Source: Cristatella mucedo
Lineage: Eukaryota > Bryozoa > Phylactolaemata > Cristatellidae
Assembly (NCBI GenBank): GCA_009760855.2
Contig: WPIO01000337.1
Coordinates: forward strand, 16,942-80,941
Length of the DNA stretch: 64,000 nucleotides
Reading direction: 5' to 3'
The translations under genes were made by a program, and so were the position numbers. The notes beneath the pieces were generated by a model. That model was not told the origin of the DNA. It was given only the letters and a program-made list of their open reading frames with translations, and did no database searches. This document shows, one piece after another, positions 1 to 12,532 of this stretch (its first letter is position 1; the number at the start of each line of letters is the position of its first letter).

Positions 1-240
1 GACACTGCCACTTTAGATGGCTGTGTGATCTTAAAGGTGCAGCGAAAATGCTCAAGTATCCTACGTCTTTTAATGATTCTTGCTCATCAAATTAAAGCAT
101 GAACTGGTGTTATGTTTTGCTATTTTTAATAATGGTTTTTGCTCGGTTAAAGATTTTTCACAAGCTTAGAAAGTCAAAGTGTTTTTTTAAGCCTCTGGGT
201 GGAGCTTCAGCTATGCCACTTGCTATTTCTCTTGCATTAC
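1..240. repeat. Intron-like segment with a diverged second copy at 4318-4532
   Basis: This non-coding segment lies upstream of the LRR exon at 455. It shares a series of ordered blocks with 4318-4532, among them the stretch around 'ATGCTCAAG' and the block 'ATGCCACTTGCTATTT' near both right ends. The second copy stops where a family B LINE is inserted. The pair suggests an old local duplication of intron sequence of the ROCO-type gene. No coding potential was seen. Confidence 0.6.
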
Positions 241-454
241 CGCCGTCTAAGTAAGAACTGGTTTATTATCATCATTTGACTGGATCGATCGATCGTTCAC
301 TAGCGATTTAGGTAAAAGTTAGGCCAAGACGAACAGTATGTCGTGTGCCTGGTACTTACCTGTAACGAGAAATAGGCCATACTCTCTTTGAAGACAGTTG
401 GATAATAAGCGTGAGCGTTTATACTATTGCATCGCTTTTCCTTTTATTCTGTAG

Positions 455-595
455 CTGGAGCTGCTCGATATCAGCTCCAACCACAAGCTCAAAACTCTTC
501 CTCCATCCATATGCCAGCTGCATGCACTGAAGAAGCTGGACGTTTCTAAGTGTGGTCTAAATATATTGCCCGATGACTGGGAAGGCATGAAGGAG
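455..595 (+). CDS. Leucine-rich-repeat exon (two LRRs), probably of a ROCO-type gene
   Basis: The 141-nt exon has an acceptor after a pyrimidine-rich tract (…ATTCTGTAG|CTG) and a donor GAG|GTAAAC. It is phase 0 at both ends and encodes 47 residues without a stop. It reads as two plant-type (23-residue) LRRs: 'LELLDISSNHKLKTLPPSI' then 'LHALKKLDVSKCGLNILP'. LRRs of this type precede the Roc-COR module in ROCO proteins. The next supported ROCO exon, at 22635, is also phase 0 and begins inside an LRR, so this exon could belong to that gene across a transposon-filled intron of about 22 kb. Direct joining would space the LP motifs 21 rather than 23 residues apart, so an intermediate exon, or a different paralogue, is possible. 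Confidence 0.7.
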
Positions 596-1499
596 GTAAA
601 CCTAAATTAAAAGTTGAAAAGCTCGGATTTTTTAAACGTCCTAAATATTTTGAATTCCTTTTCCTTGTAAGTCGTGTGCTCTCAGAGGCCGTGGCAGCGT
701 AGTATGAACGATGGTCTTTAATTAAAAAGAATTGTTGTAGTGACGGCTCATGTCCTTTCTTTTACTCGGTCACATACATTTGTTGAAACGACTAAAACGA
801 GAAAACAACGTTGTGGTACTGGGTCCCTTAACCATCGTCGTTAGCAAGGTACTTTCTTATAGCGTTCCCAATTGTGACTTGGTATGCACACACGGTATTG
901 TTTTGTGTAATTTGCAATTAAAGCATGCCACTAGCTCTTAGGTTGACAACGTACAACGATTAGTCACGCTTTCGCTCGATACGGTACGTTTAGGAGCTTT
1001 TATTGTTAACATCATTTGAATTCGCTTTTGTCTGAATGACAAGCCCAGAGTTGATTGTTGACTCTATGTAAAAAGAAAAGGAGCATAATTAGTACGCGAG
1101 CAAGATGAACCGTAGATTCATATGGCACGTGATATCCTCCTTCGATACCGTTGTACTTGTTGAATTATTAAAGAGAGCTGTTTTGAAAGAACCACTGAAT
1201 CAAAATACTTAACGTGCCGTAATAAAGAGCCTGCTTACAGGCGACTTTGACAGGCGTTAAGGCTGTGCAGATGTTCAGTTTGGCTGAATTAGAGGTGCTA
1301 GAAGATGCGACGGTATCGGAAATTGGTTCTAGCATTGATCAAACAGTTAGTACTTGAAATAGTACGCCCAGAAATTACTAGCCTAGTGGTCTTATCGTTT
1401 GTTAAATGCATCTAGGATAATCGGAAGTGAATAAATTTCTGGCTACTCTTAGTGGGTGTTCTAAGCTGGTTGCGAATTGGCTTGAACTGGTGTATATTT
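596..1499. other. No recognised feature
   Basis: AT-rich sequence downstream of the LRR exon donor, probably intronic. Only short incidental reading frames are present and none carries a recognisable motif. Confidence 0.5.
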
Positions 1500-1992
1500 C
1501 AAAAGCTTCATTCAGAAGACTGCCTCTACAGCTAGCCATCACATCCGATCCCTATCCAAGATTAGAAGCTGTCTCCCACAGTGGTTTGTAAAAACTTTAA
1601 CTAGCTCTTTAGTTCTGTCTCGGCTTGATTATTGTAATTCCCTTTTGGCTGGGCTACCAAAGAAAGCTATTATGCCACTACAGCTGACTATGAATATGGC
1701 TGCAAGGCTGGTCTTCAAGTCCCAGCGGTTTGAGCACGTGTCACCTTCGCTGAAAGAGCTAGGATGGTTGCCGGTTGAGCAAAGGATACAGAGCAAAGTG
1801 CTTACGCCGACCCACAAGGCCCGCCACGGCTTGGCTTCTTCGTACCTAGCTGAACTGCTGCATTAGTTTGAGCCTGTTCGAGCCCTCAGGTCCTGTGTGG
1901 ACAATAAGTTAGCTGTCCCATTCCTCCGATTAAAGACAGTTGGCAACAAAAGCTTTAGCTCTGAACGTCCTAGATACATTACATTAAACATG
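1500..1992 (+). mobile_element. LINE family B fragment, 3' part of the RT ORF
   Basis: A 5'-truncated non-LTR retrotransposon of the CR1/jockey type. The frame from about 1645 contains 'AARLVFKSQRFEHVSPSL' and 'LGWLPVEQRIQSKVLT', the typical region downstream of the RT fingers and palm. A stop follows at 1864, then the rest of the ORF with a deletion near 1968, and an ATTACATTA-like 3' terminus. The same C-terminal block recurs at 19986-20625, 42645-43110 and elsewhere. Confidence 0.8.
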
Positions 1993-4317
1993 CTGCACTA
2001 CATTTACGTTTGATTCAAGGCCGACAACTAGTGGTTGTTTGGATTTTGAAAATGCATGCTTGTTTCGAATCACTTGGTAAATATTCGAGTGGCATCAAAC
2101 CCTGTATTTCGTTTGGTTAGTAGCCAACGCTAGTAAATCCGTAAGGGTATACGCTCCTGTCCTATTCACTTGCAGGACATTTAGCTGAGTGGTTTTGCGT
2201 TTACCGGCTCAAACGGTGTGACAGCTGCAACTTTACAGCTACTTGCTAGGAAAACACGCTGGTTGCATGTGGGAACCGTTAGTGATCGTAACAGCGAAAT
2301 CGTTACCTTAGCTTATTGAATAATCCTGTCTATCCCCCGAAGCTAATTGAATAAATGGAATGATGATAATTGCCTAATCATGTAGCCTGTCAGGATGTGG
2401 TGATGTCATTCAAACGAAGTATTTCCAGTGTGGAAAATTGTTGTAGTGACAACAGCTTCATTCAATCTTGCTTGCGAACTACAGCTGTCCGAAACAGTAG
2501 AATAAAATAATTATTTTTGCATTGCTTTAATCACCTGCGCTTCGTGTAAAGGGAACGTTTAATTAAATAATACTTCCTGCTGGCACGCACCGTGTACAGA
2601 TCGTACTATTATGTTTAGCAAAAAATTGAAGGATCATATGGCTTTGACGTTAACAGTGTGTAACGTACAGTTGATCTTTTAGATCTCAAATATAGGCTAT
2701 TATTTTAATGTTGTCAGCAGCAATAGTGACGTGTATTTTCTCACAGATTTTATTGAACTAGACGTACGTCTTAGATGGCTTGTCAAAAAGCTTAATATAC
2801 GTCGATGCAGGATTGATGGAAAGTGTTTGAGGGACATGCGAAATTCTTTGCTGATTTTGTTTACTTGTCAACCTATGAAAGGCTGCGATTTCATCGCGAT
2901 TTCAGTTTTATATGCCGTAAAATCATAAAGGCTTTGGACGTCTAACTGCTTAATAGCGTATGAGCAGATGTGTTAGGCTGGAAAAAATCCGTCATAGTAT
3001 TAGGTAAATATGCGGCGTGTAATTACCTTTCAATCCTAGAGAAGAGACCCTTACTTCGTAAGGATTTTTTAAATCTTGTATTTTCTTGAATTAGTAGATA
3101 CATGTTTTTCCGGCATCATCTGCTGTTTACAAGTAGGTAAATAGCAGGTGGACGAAACCTCTTACGGCCGTCCGGAAGCCGCGTTAGCGACTCTCGTAGG
3201 GCGTTCGGCTGAGCGTCTTTTTCAATTATAGGCAATGGAGACACACGTGTTTTCTTGGCTACATGTAAATAGATAATAATAATATAATATTGAGCTTGAT
3301 CTCGTAGTTAGGACGCTTCAATACTTGGAGATGGTTAAAAGACAATGGTAAGTGACCGGCGGTAAGTCAAATTAAAAAAGTAAACATTCGTCACGCTTTT
3401 ACTTCCGTGGTGGTACAATAAACTAGATATTGGTTGAAAATGGTTAATCACACTTATTTATCCTACATAATCAAATACTTGCTAATGCAAAGCTCAAATA
3501 TGATTACATAGACGGCGTTACTAAGTTAAGAGTTATTCAGCCCGCTGTAATATTAGAACTTTCGGTCTTTCACTTTCAACTATGGCGTTTGATCTGCCAA
3601 GAAGAATGTTTCTTCTTGGGTAATTGAGGGACCGCCAAAGCATGCCATAACTTGTTCGTGCAAGTTGGTTTCACTGTACCGCACACAGGTTCATGTTGAC
3701 TTTAGTATTATGGTGATCGTTTTTAGGTAGCTCCTAATGTTACAAATAGCGACTGAAATCGCTAATAAAGACAACCGTACTACTGGTAACGATGTTACAT
3801 AATTCAGTGTCCCCATCTTGTCATCATAAGTATTCAGTGTAAATGCAGCATTGCTCTTTTGATGAAGAGGTCACGGACTGGAGCTATTGGATTAATGCAA
3901 CCTATTGGCGTTGTGTTTAGGACTGTTGACTCATTCCCACGTGTACTTTTTGGACTTGAACGCAGTAAATTCCAAAGGTCGTTCAGAAGCTCCAGCGAAG
4001 AATCGCGTTGCCAGAAGTAGACCGTATGCAAGGAGAACTGTTTTTGGTGCTTTATAATACTCCTGTAACCATTCCATAAAAGTGACACGGAACGTTTCAT
4101 TAGCCTTTGCAGGAAGTTTGTAGTACACAGGTCGCCAAATTTTCCCGAGTTGTGCCTACTCGAAAAAATAATTTTGCATAAGATTTCTCTGCTTCCAGCC
4201 GTTTTTGGTGAACTGTAATTTAAATGGACGCAGTTAGCACACGTCGTAGTGCGTTTCTACCCCAGCTGATGGACCACTGAACCTATATACCTGTCTACTG
4301 GTAGTACTGCGTTACAA
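1993..4317. other. No recognised gene; minus-strand reading frames at 3834-4128
   Basis: A long AT-rich stretch. A 65-codon minus frame (3931-4128) contains 'TFRVTFMEWLQEYYKAPKTV' and overlaps an 88-codon frame. I do not recognise a family; it could be transposon debris. Nothing else is supported. Confidence 0.35.
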
Positions 4318-4532
4318 GGCTTCGCGATCTTCAAGATGCAGCAGCAATGCTCAAGCACCCAACAGCTTTTTATCGATTCTTACTGATCTAATCGACGCTT
4401 ACACTGGCGTCATGTTTCGCAATTTTAATTACGGCTTGTCCTTGGCCTGCGATTTCTGGCAACCGTTGAAAGTCCTAATGTATTTTTAGTGAGTGTGTGG
4501 ATCTTCAGTTATGCCACTTGCTATTTTTAATA
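4318..4532. repeat. Diverged second copy of the 1-240 intron segment
   Basis: Aligns by eye with 1-240, starting near 'CAAGATGCAGCAGCAATGCTC'-like sequence and ending at 'GCCACTTGCTATTTTTA'. It is cut by the 3' end of a minus-strand family B LINE. No LRR exon follows it within the window. Confidence 0.6.
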
Positions 4533-5848
4533 TAATGTAATGTAGTGTTTCTCTGTATGTAACTCTACAAAGTCATTAAGACCATGTGGGTGTTACGTAA
4601 GAGTGTTTGTATAGCACAATCACAGCCTAAGTGGCTTTCGGTACGCATTCGGTAGCCGGCGGACTTCATCTCACGCAACAAAGAGAAAGTGAGAAGCATA
4701 GCTGAGTCAGGAGGACAGTTGAGGTAGTGAGTAGCATGGAAGTAGCAGCTCAGGACCGCTGAAAAGTATGAGCCATAGTCGGCAGTAGGAGAATATTTGT
4801 CGTTGCGTAAGAGTTGTGGAAGCGAGTTCCATAGTCTAGGACCTGCAGTACAAAAGCTTCGGTCGCCAACTGTCTTTAAGCGGAGGAATAGGACAGCTAA
4901 TTTCCTATGAGCAGCAGTTCGGTTTTATCATCATTTTCGACTTCCAGGCTCAAATATTGGCAAGGCAACCATTCAGTTTCTCAGTTGCGGCAGCAGACTC
5001 CGACGGTTTGAATGACAAATTCAACTGAGTATCGTCAGCATAGAAGTGATATTCTATTCCATGGGCCTTAATCACTTTACCCAGAGATAGCGTATCAATG
5101 GAGAACAGCAATGGACCAAGTGCAGACCCTTAAGGGACTCCACAGTTGACCCTTCTCGTGTGTGAGACCTGACCTCCACACGACACGGATTAAACACGAT
5201 CAGACAAGTATGACATAAACCATGCCAGTGCTTCGTCTGCCAGACCGATCGTTGTTCTCAATCGTTACAGCAGAACTTCGTTATCAACGGTATCGAAGGC
5301 AGCAAACAGATCTAGCAGAGCTAGGACAGTGACATCCCCGTCGTCGTTGCCACGTAGAATGTCATTGTTAACACGGAGGAGAGCAGTTTCAGTAGAGTGC
5401 TGCCTCTTGAACCCTGATTTAAATGTTTCTGACATTCCATTATTATCAATATGTTCGACCAGCTGGTTAGCAATGATTTTTTCAAGAATCTTTGATAAGA
5501 AAGGAAGAAGGGAAACTGGGCGATAGTTTGCAGGGACCTTTGTGTCTAATCCAGACTTTTTAAGAATGGGTCTAACAATTGCGGATTTGAACGACTTTGG
5601 GACAAACCCTATTCCCAAAGAAGCATACACATCTTAGTTATGGCAGGGCTAAGTTGGTCTGCTAGTGAAGACAACAGAAATGAGGGTATAGGGTTTACAG
5701 GAGTCAAGATTTTTTTGCTAGACCTTATTAAGGTAGCCACATCCCATGCAGAAACCTCAGATAACCTTTTAACGAAGGTCACAGGTTGTGGAACTGCAAT
5801 TGCTTTATTCGGTAGGGGCTTAATGGAGGCACGAATGTGCACAATTTT
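4533..5848 (-). mobile_element. LINE family B with reverse-transcriptase core, internally deleted
   Basis: This minus-strand copy holds the best-preserved family B RT. Reading from 5848 down: an N-terminal block (frame 5609-5842) with 'ILTPVNPIPSFLLSSLADQL'; a second frame (5265-5630) with '[19 protein letters not shown]', '[15 protein letters not shown]' and RT motif A '[12 protein letters not shown]'; then a broken region carrying the catalytic box 'FYADDTQL' near 5035. Near 4905 the sequence jumps from 'DDKTELL' directly to the C-terminal block seen in other copies, so a middle segment is deleted. It ends at an ATTAC-rich terminus near 4533-4545. The frame changes and stops make it non-functional. 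At 5849 it abuts the (ATT)n tail of a family A element that is probably inserted into it. Confidence 0.88.
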
Positions 5849-5850
5849 TT

Positions 5851-6795
5851 TAATAATAATAATAATAATAATAATATTGCACTTGATAAAGCGCCCTCAG
5901 AGAACTTAATCTCTTTCTAGGCGCTTTACATTTGCTGCAAAGTGATACGCAATAGAATAGTAAGTAAAATCATGCTTGAAAAACAAACAAAATGAATAAC
6001 ATGGTTAGGGGTTACATGCTCTGGGTCAGCATGCAAATGTGGTTAGTGGCAGCATGAACAGTGTCAGCACGCATAAGCACATCGAGGACGAATCACAAAT
6101 ACCCACTAAATGCTGTCCTAAATAGGTATGCTTTTAAGTTTCTTTTAAATGTGGTCAGGTCAGGGGATGTTCTGATGCAGGTCGGGAGGGAGTTCCAGGC
6201 TGTGGGAGCATACGAGCTAAATGCACGGTCTCCAAAGGATTTAAGGTTTGTACGAGGTATTTCTAGACTGTTGGATTCCGAAAAGCGAGTGGTACGATGC
6301 TTTGCCTGATAGGGTAGTATATCTGAAAGATAGGCTGGAGCCATAGAATGAAGAGACCTAAAAGTGAGCGACAAAACCTTGAAGTCAATTCGTTGCTTGA
6401 CTGGTAACCAGTGCAGGTCGGCGAGAAGTGGAGTAATGTGGCAACTGCGACGCTCACGACAGACAAGCCTAGCTGCCGAGTTTTGCACCAGCTGCAATCG
6501 CCTGATCGCAAAATAGGCTGATTTGACTGTGGAGCTGATGTGGTCGTCTAACGAGAGGTCGCTTAGGAATATGACACCTAGATTTCGAGCTGATGCAACT
6601 GGAGATATGCTGGCAGAGCCAGTTTTGAAAGTCAGCCTTTCCAATGTCTGAATAACACTAGGTTTGCCCATAACTAGTAAGTTAGTTTTATCATCGTTTA
6701 GTTTTAGAAAATTCAGGGAGGCTGAAAACTTTTCGGCTGAGCCCTTAATATCTGGGGAGTCAGACCTAACAGCATCGGCCAGTAAATGGTTTACT
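5851..6795 (-). mobile_element. LINE family A fragment (RT C-terminal part plus 3' UTR)
   Basis: A 192-codon minus frame (6093-6671) runs from 'GKPSVIQTLERLTFKTGS' through 'LVQNSAARLVCRERRSCHIT' and 'LHWLPVKQRIDFKVLSLTF' to the end of the ORF. A 3' UTR follows with the hairpin (AAGCGCC…GGGCGCTTT) and a TAA/ATT repeat at 5851-5876. Compared with the copy at 35480-36405, this copy lacks about 45 codons between 'STVKSAYF' and 'AIRRLQL', an in-frame deletion. It is 5'-truncated near 6795. Its sequence is among the cleanest of the family. Confidence 0.9.
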
Positions 6796-7149
6796 GTCTT
6801 ATAAATCTGTTTACTGTCCGAATAGCCGGAATTCAGCTTTCGTATGAAAAAATAAGCCCTGGTTTTTTTAAGCTTTCGGATGTAAACTCGAAGGAAATCA
6901 TTGAAATTGACTGCTAGTGTCTGCTAGTTGTCTCGGTCTTCTTGAACTTGAAAGTGCTGGGTGATGCGAAGGTACCAGTGTAAAGTTCTATCAGTTTCCA
7001 CGAATTGACGAGTGCGATTGGACTGTGTGCAAAAAGTCTAGCCCAGAATTGCGACTATTGCGACTTCCAACCGATGAGCACGAGTCGGACATGAATATTA
7101 TAGATATCTTCTTAGTAAGCTTTCACAGCTCGTTACCAGCAACTAATAA
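6796..7149. other. No recognised feature
   Basis: Non-coding; nothing recognised between two family A fragments. Confidence 0.5.
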
Positions 7150-7352
7150 TTTGACGTGAGCATGCTGACCCTGGGCATGTCAGCCCTAACCGTGTTATTC
7201 TTGTTTATAGAGCATGCTACCACTCAGTGTTCAATTGTACTCCCTTTGCAGCAGATGGAAAGTGACTAGAAAGACATCGAGTTTTCCGAGGGCACTACAT
7301 GAAATTTATCATTTTAAGTATTGCGATTATTATTATTATTAATATTATTATA
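7150..7352 (+). mobile_element. LINE family A 3' end, diverged
   Basis: Plus-strand 3' UTR of family A, recognised by the blocks 'GCATGCTGACCCTG', a decayed hairpin and a terminal ATT repeat at 7327-7350. Confidence 0.75.
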
Positions 7353-8321
7353 AAACACGTGCGTGTTTTTATCGATCTTTGGATGGGCAGTTTGCTAAGC
7401 ATTTCGAAAACTCTGCTTGAACCAGCTACTAAAGGTTTGGCCTTCATAATCTGCTTTTTTCCAAGCAGAGATGGTCAAAAGCTATAGTGTTAGCATATTG
7501 TTAATAGATCCTTGCTTGACGTATACGTCAGCTAATTTCTCAATGCTTGGACAGGACAGCAGAACACTTTATCTCGATTATTATATCGATGATACTGAAG
7601 ATAAAAACACACTTAATCTTTAATATCTAGATTATCCTAAAGTCGTTGCAAGAGAGTTATAAGCAATGGTTTATGGCAGATGCTGTATCAAGCTTAAAAA
7701 ATAATATGTGTTTGGACCAACGTGGAAAGCAAGAAACAAGTCATTCAGTACCAATCGTAACTAATACCTATTGCCCGCAACGAAGACACGTACCACGAAA
7801 TATTCGAATGCCCACAACCCGATACTTGGTTGACATTTAGAGCTACATTCTTGTTATGAAATCAAAAATGTAGTGTAGCCTTGACAGTATCATCCAGCAA
7901 GTGATGAACGGTCAAAGAAGGCATTAGCTGCCGGTCTAGTTAGGTTAAGTCTCACCTTTAAACTCGAGCGCTATTTAATAACTCGAGAACTGTTTAGTCG
8001 ACTAATACTCACAGGGTCCTAAATGACGAAGTTATTCCCACTCTAGGCATTTGGTTGCAAATCAAGTTGTTCCAAAGGATTTTTCCATGCTAGAGACAAA
8101 TGCTGTATCTCTAGACCATGGGGACTGAGAGATGCCCACAAGTTGAAAACTAATTCGGCTTGTCCTGAAAGTAAGCTAGCAGAGCTTTGGCTTGGCTGTA
8201 GCAGAGCAGACTGAAAGAGGTCACCTGGTGTCTTTCGTACAGCTGACTAGCTAGGGCTGACTAGCTGACTAGCTAGGGCTAGCCACTGCTCTCTTTTTTG
8301 GAGCTTCATTAGCTTCTCACC
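7353..8321. other. No recognised gene; short direct repeat near 8241-8285
   Basis: Only short random frames. Near 8241-8285 the motif 'CTGACTAGCTAGGGCT' is repeated in tandem, a small local expansion. Confidence 0.45.
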
Positions 8322-8500
8322 TTATGTTAATAATAATTATAATAATAATAATATGCTTCGTAAAGCACCCCGAGAGTACTCAAACTCTTTCTAGGCGCTT
8401 TACCCTTGCTGCAAAGGAAACACCATCGAATGGTGAGTGGTATCATCATTGATAAACAACATGGATGACATAGTTAGGGGTGACATGCACAAGGTCAGCA
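8322..8500 (-). mobile_element. LINE family A 3' end
   Basis: Minus-strand 3' UTR with (ATT)n at 8325-8353, the hairpin arms around 8362-8403, and the conserved 'GGGGTGACATGCAC' / 'GGTCAGCATGCAC' blocks. Confidence 0.85.
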
Positions 8501-8502
8501 TG

Positions 8503-8578
8503 CACAGTAATAATAATAATAATTCACTTGATAAAGCGCCCTCAGAGAACTTAATATCTCTCCAGGCGCTTGTCGGCA
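8503..8578 (-). mobile_element. LINE family A 3' tip abutting the preceding copy
   Basis: A second (ATT)n plus hairpin in the same orientation begins inside the 3' UTR of the previous copy. Only the tail hairpin is retained, so this is either a very short insertion or a tail-to-tail rearrangement. Confidence 0.7.
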
Positions 8579-8699
8579 CCCACAGGCTCATATAGAACGA
8601 ATCTCGGGGAAGCACTAGATTATAAAATAGCTGTGGATATTTTTAAACAAGGTATATCCTAATATTTGTAAGCCATGTCAGGAAGTTCAATTATAATTT

Positions 8700-9782
8700 T
8701 AATCATGTAACAGTGATAATACCCTAAGAAAAAAAAAGTTTTTTGAGAAATTATCGGACTTCCTTAGAGTGGGATATTACATCTAAATGAGTCCATGCAT
8801 TAGCGACATTCAGTCTCGACTTCGGCTACTCACTTCTGCTTGCTGTTATACTGGCACTCTCAATCAGATGCTTACTGTTTGTGCATTACTCTTAAGCTAG
8901 ATTTTTCTGTGCTGTGCTGGCTCCCAATTGAGCAGCATGTTGACCTCTAGGTTCTGTCAATCAACTTTCAGATCCCTTTGTTCTCTGCCAGTAGCCTATC
9001 TTTCAGAACTATTCCCCACCAGTTTAAGGGAGTAGGGCGGCCAGTAGTTCTAATCATGTAACAGTGACGATCCCCCCAAGAAAACCTACGTCTTTGTACG
9101 AACAATTGGGCTTCGTGAGAGTGGGATACTACAGCCAAATGAGACCATGCATTTCTTACAGCCGGTCTCGATTTATGGTACTCATTTCTGCTTGCTGGTA
9201 TGCTGGCACTCTCAATCAGGAGTATATTGTTTGTGCACAACTCTTAAGCTAGATTTTTCTGTGCTGTGCTGGCTCCCAATCAAGCAGCGTGTTGACCTCT
9301 AGGTTCTGTCACTCAACTTTCAGTTCCCTTTATTCTCTACCCGTAGCCCATCTTTCAGAAGTAGTCCTCCCACCAAACTAAGTATCGTACCACCCAATTT
9401 TCTGAATCAAATTGTTTAGCTTCATCCCTTACGAGTTCTTTTGTGACCCTGCTGAGAGTTTGTATGCTGCCAAATCTTAGAGCTCACTCCTGATTGACTT
9501 CACATTACCTGGCCTGACATTGCAAGAAGCTAAAACCGCACATGTCTGTCACAGCACTAAGTGGGTCCTTCGGATTTGTGTGTTGTGCATGCTGCCACTG
9601 ACCATCTTTGTATGCTGACCCAGCACATGTCACGTCTAACCATGTTATTCTTGTTGGAATCGTATTTGCTATTACTTAACATACGATCATGCTTCTCTGA
9701 TGGCATATTTACAGTGCCCAGAAAGTGATTAGGTTCTCTGAAGGGCTATGCAAATGTATTATGATTACCATTATTTTATCTT
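8700..9782 (+). mobile_element. Decayed LINE family A with an internal 351-bp tandem duplication
   Basis: Plus-strand, heavily mutated RT C-terminal region plus 3' UTR. The segment beginning 'AATCATGTAACAGTGA' at 8701 recurs at 9052, and the two units stay alignable for about 310 bp. Both contain a decayed version of the 'WLPVKQRI…FRSLHS' region ('GTTGACCTCTAGGTTCTGTC'). After the second unit the element continues once through its C-terminus and 3' UTR to about 9780. Confidence 0.75.
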
Positions 9783-12532
9783 AACCTACAATCTAGGTTT
9801 ATACATCCTGAGATCGTTAGTAAAAAAGTGAAGGCAAGCCTTAACCTTGATTAAGTCGTGGTAATTCCGAAGTTACTAGGTACGACCTTAAAATGAAACT
9901 CCCAAGGTGGCTGGTAGTTAACTCCCGTAGTAGGAACCAAAATAAAAGCGATTAAGCCGTTTGATAAAAAACTGACAGTATTGATGACATCAATATGGCG
10001 AATGGTATTCTCTATCTCAAAGCTCGATGATTGAGACTAGTAGCAGACATGTCTACTTCTGTAATGATGTAGGTTGCTTTGACTGTGTCCTTTTTATAGT
10101 TTCAGGATTCGTAAAAAGTGTGTTGATTCTATTACCAACATGGTATGGTCTTGCCCAGAAAAAAATGTAGTGATACACAGTGATTGAATCAAGAGTAGGA
10201 AAATGTAGATTCACCTAGCGATGACTACCCAGAGGCTCTCTGGGGCAGTCTGAACTGAACCGTCATTGGCCACAGGCTCGGATTGGTCAGTAGGTGAGCA
10301 AAAGGCTCTGCATGTCTAGACCTACCATTATAAGCCTGGAACCCCAACGAGTATGTGTCTACACTATCCGTAATGGCTCTGACAGTCACTCTGGATTGAG
10401 CAACTGCAGACTGAAGATGGCTCATACGGAAATACATAATAGCTGATGTAATTAAGTTCAAGTAAATATTCGATGATCAAGCCATTATTAGTGAGACTTC
10501 GGAGTGGTAATTTTTTGCAAGCTTGTTGCATTGTAGCTCCTATTAGAATTACAAGTGTTAAGATTAGTCGTTCCATTCAATGACTTTATATTCTGAAAAT
10601 GCTCCTCCTGCGTCTTCTGAGGTTGGCGGTCAATGTCTGTCGGCAAGTACCTGGATGTTATCGTTGTAACATACATTCCTATAGTTCGCGCTTCCGTAAA
10701 AGGATTAAGGTTCTTGTTTCTATACTGCAATAATAGTTCCAGCTTATTATTTGACGGTGCCCAAGCATCAAACCGCACCGCTGATGAGTTTGATGCAGTT
10801 GTATGCATCATTAAATCCTTTCTGCAGTCTTTGTCCCTCTTTTTAGTTGGAGGTGCTGAATATTAGCAACAACTGTCTGAAAGCTTACCCAAACGGTACC
10901 TTGGGCTCGAAGAGTCTTCGATACCTTGACCTTTCAAATTATTACGGGGTAAGAAACTTGGTATGACGTCGTTTAGCTTTACGTCGACGAGATCTTTATT
11001 AGGTTCTCTGTGACGTCTGCACAACATCTCGGCAGCATTATTATAAACCGTGTTGAACGACAAAAAGGCAGCTCACCATCAAAATAGGTCAATATACTTA
11101 GGACCAACTTGCACACGAGACGGGTGCAATGATGTGAAAGTTCAAAAAATCATAAATTCCGACTTTCAAGTTGATCAGTTCACTATTATTTGAGATGTGA
11201 CTTGGTATACCGAGATAGCAAGATACCAAGGGCTGGCATTTCACCCGGTCGTGAAGTTGAGGTCGGTCGTGAATGGTATAGAAGCTTTAGAAAAAAAATT
11301 CTATGTAGCACACAAAATATATGCGAATACTTCTACCTTAATAAACTATTATATTTCATCAACAGAACATTACCACGATAGCTGTCATGTTTGTTAAAGT
11401 GGAATCATAGTCAGACCCTCCAGTCAGACCAGTGTTCGCCAAACAAATCTCAAGCTATGAACATCATAACAACAAATTTTTTAAAACAGCCTCAATTTCC
11501 CCAGAATACAATTGAATTTATACACATTTTCAGATTGATTCTCAGTGAATTATGGGCTAATGCAATCCAAGTCACCAGCTGAGCGACTGACCGTACCGAG
11601 GGTTGCCGATAGTACCTCGTGTCGTGAATGGTGACCACAGGAGCTAAATCAGCAGTCCCAGGATTCCATAGGCGCTGTTATGCTGGACTAAGTTATATTG
11701 ACCCCTGGCGGAATTAATTTATCAATACATAATCCCTAACGACAGTCTAGTTGACAAACAATACTCACTCCAAGTTTGTGAGCTATATTTCTGGCAAGCA
11801 AATGAGGAGTTAGAGCCTGTATAGCCATTTTCCACTGTTGTCCATGAGCTGCTGGCCGTGGCTTGGCCATAGGCGATCGGGCTTAAGCTTTTTCATTGTG
11901 TTATAATTACCTGTGAGACGGTTGACCTCTATTGGACGTGCCATTGTTTTGCATATTGTATGTTTTTCATATTTTAAAGTGATGTTTGCCCGTTCAGAGC
12001 TGAGTCGCTTATATTTACTAATAGTGCACGAAAACAACATTCGGAATCTTATTTTATAAAGAAAATCGTTATATTGAATTTTAATGTTCTACTTTCGTTG
12101 TAAAAAGGTTTATAAAAAAATAACATATCCCGTTCGGGAAGCTTCTTAACCACAAGTCTTTGTTATTAAATTTGCATCTAGTTCGTCTTTAAGAGGAAAT
12201 TTTAAATAACTGAATATTGTTTGGTCATTTTTTGAGTTTCCACCTTAGTAGTACTAGTAGTAGTATAAAAATTTGATTACGACTTCAGGAAACTTAATCC
12301 CTTAATAGTAGGAATTCAGAACAAAGGTCATTTAAAAAAAGCTGTTTACTGTTTCTGTTTTCAAAATCAGCTGCTACCAAGTGATTTTTCTGTTTTGCCA
12401 TAAAAACGTTTGCATTTTTTCACAGTTTTAAAGCAAATACCTTACTGTTCTCATTAATTTTATTGTATATTATCTTTTGTGAAATATTTTAAATCGATAG
12501 AATTGTACTTCTAATAATTATATTTCAAGAAA
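9783..12532. other. No recognised gene in 2.75 kb; several unassigned short frames
   Basis: Frames of 60-107 codons on both strands (for example 10488-10811 minus and 11190-11400 plus) show no recognisable motif and no convincing splice context. The sequence from about 12060 to 12530 is strongly AT-rich. It probably includes decayed transposons that I cannot classify. Confidence 0.4.
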
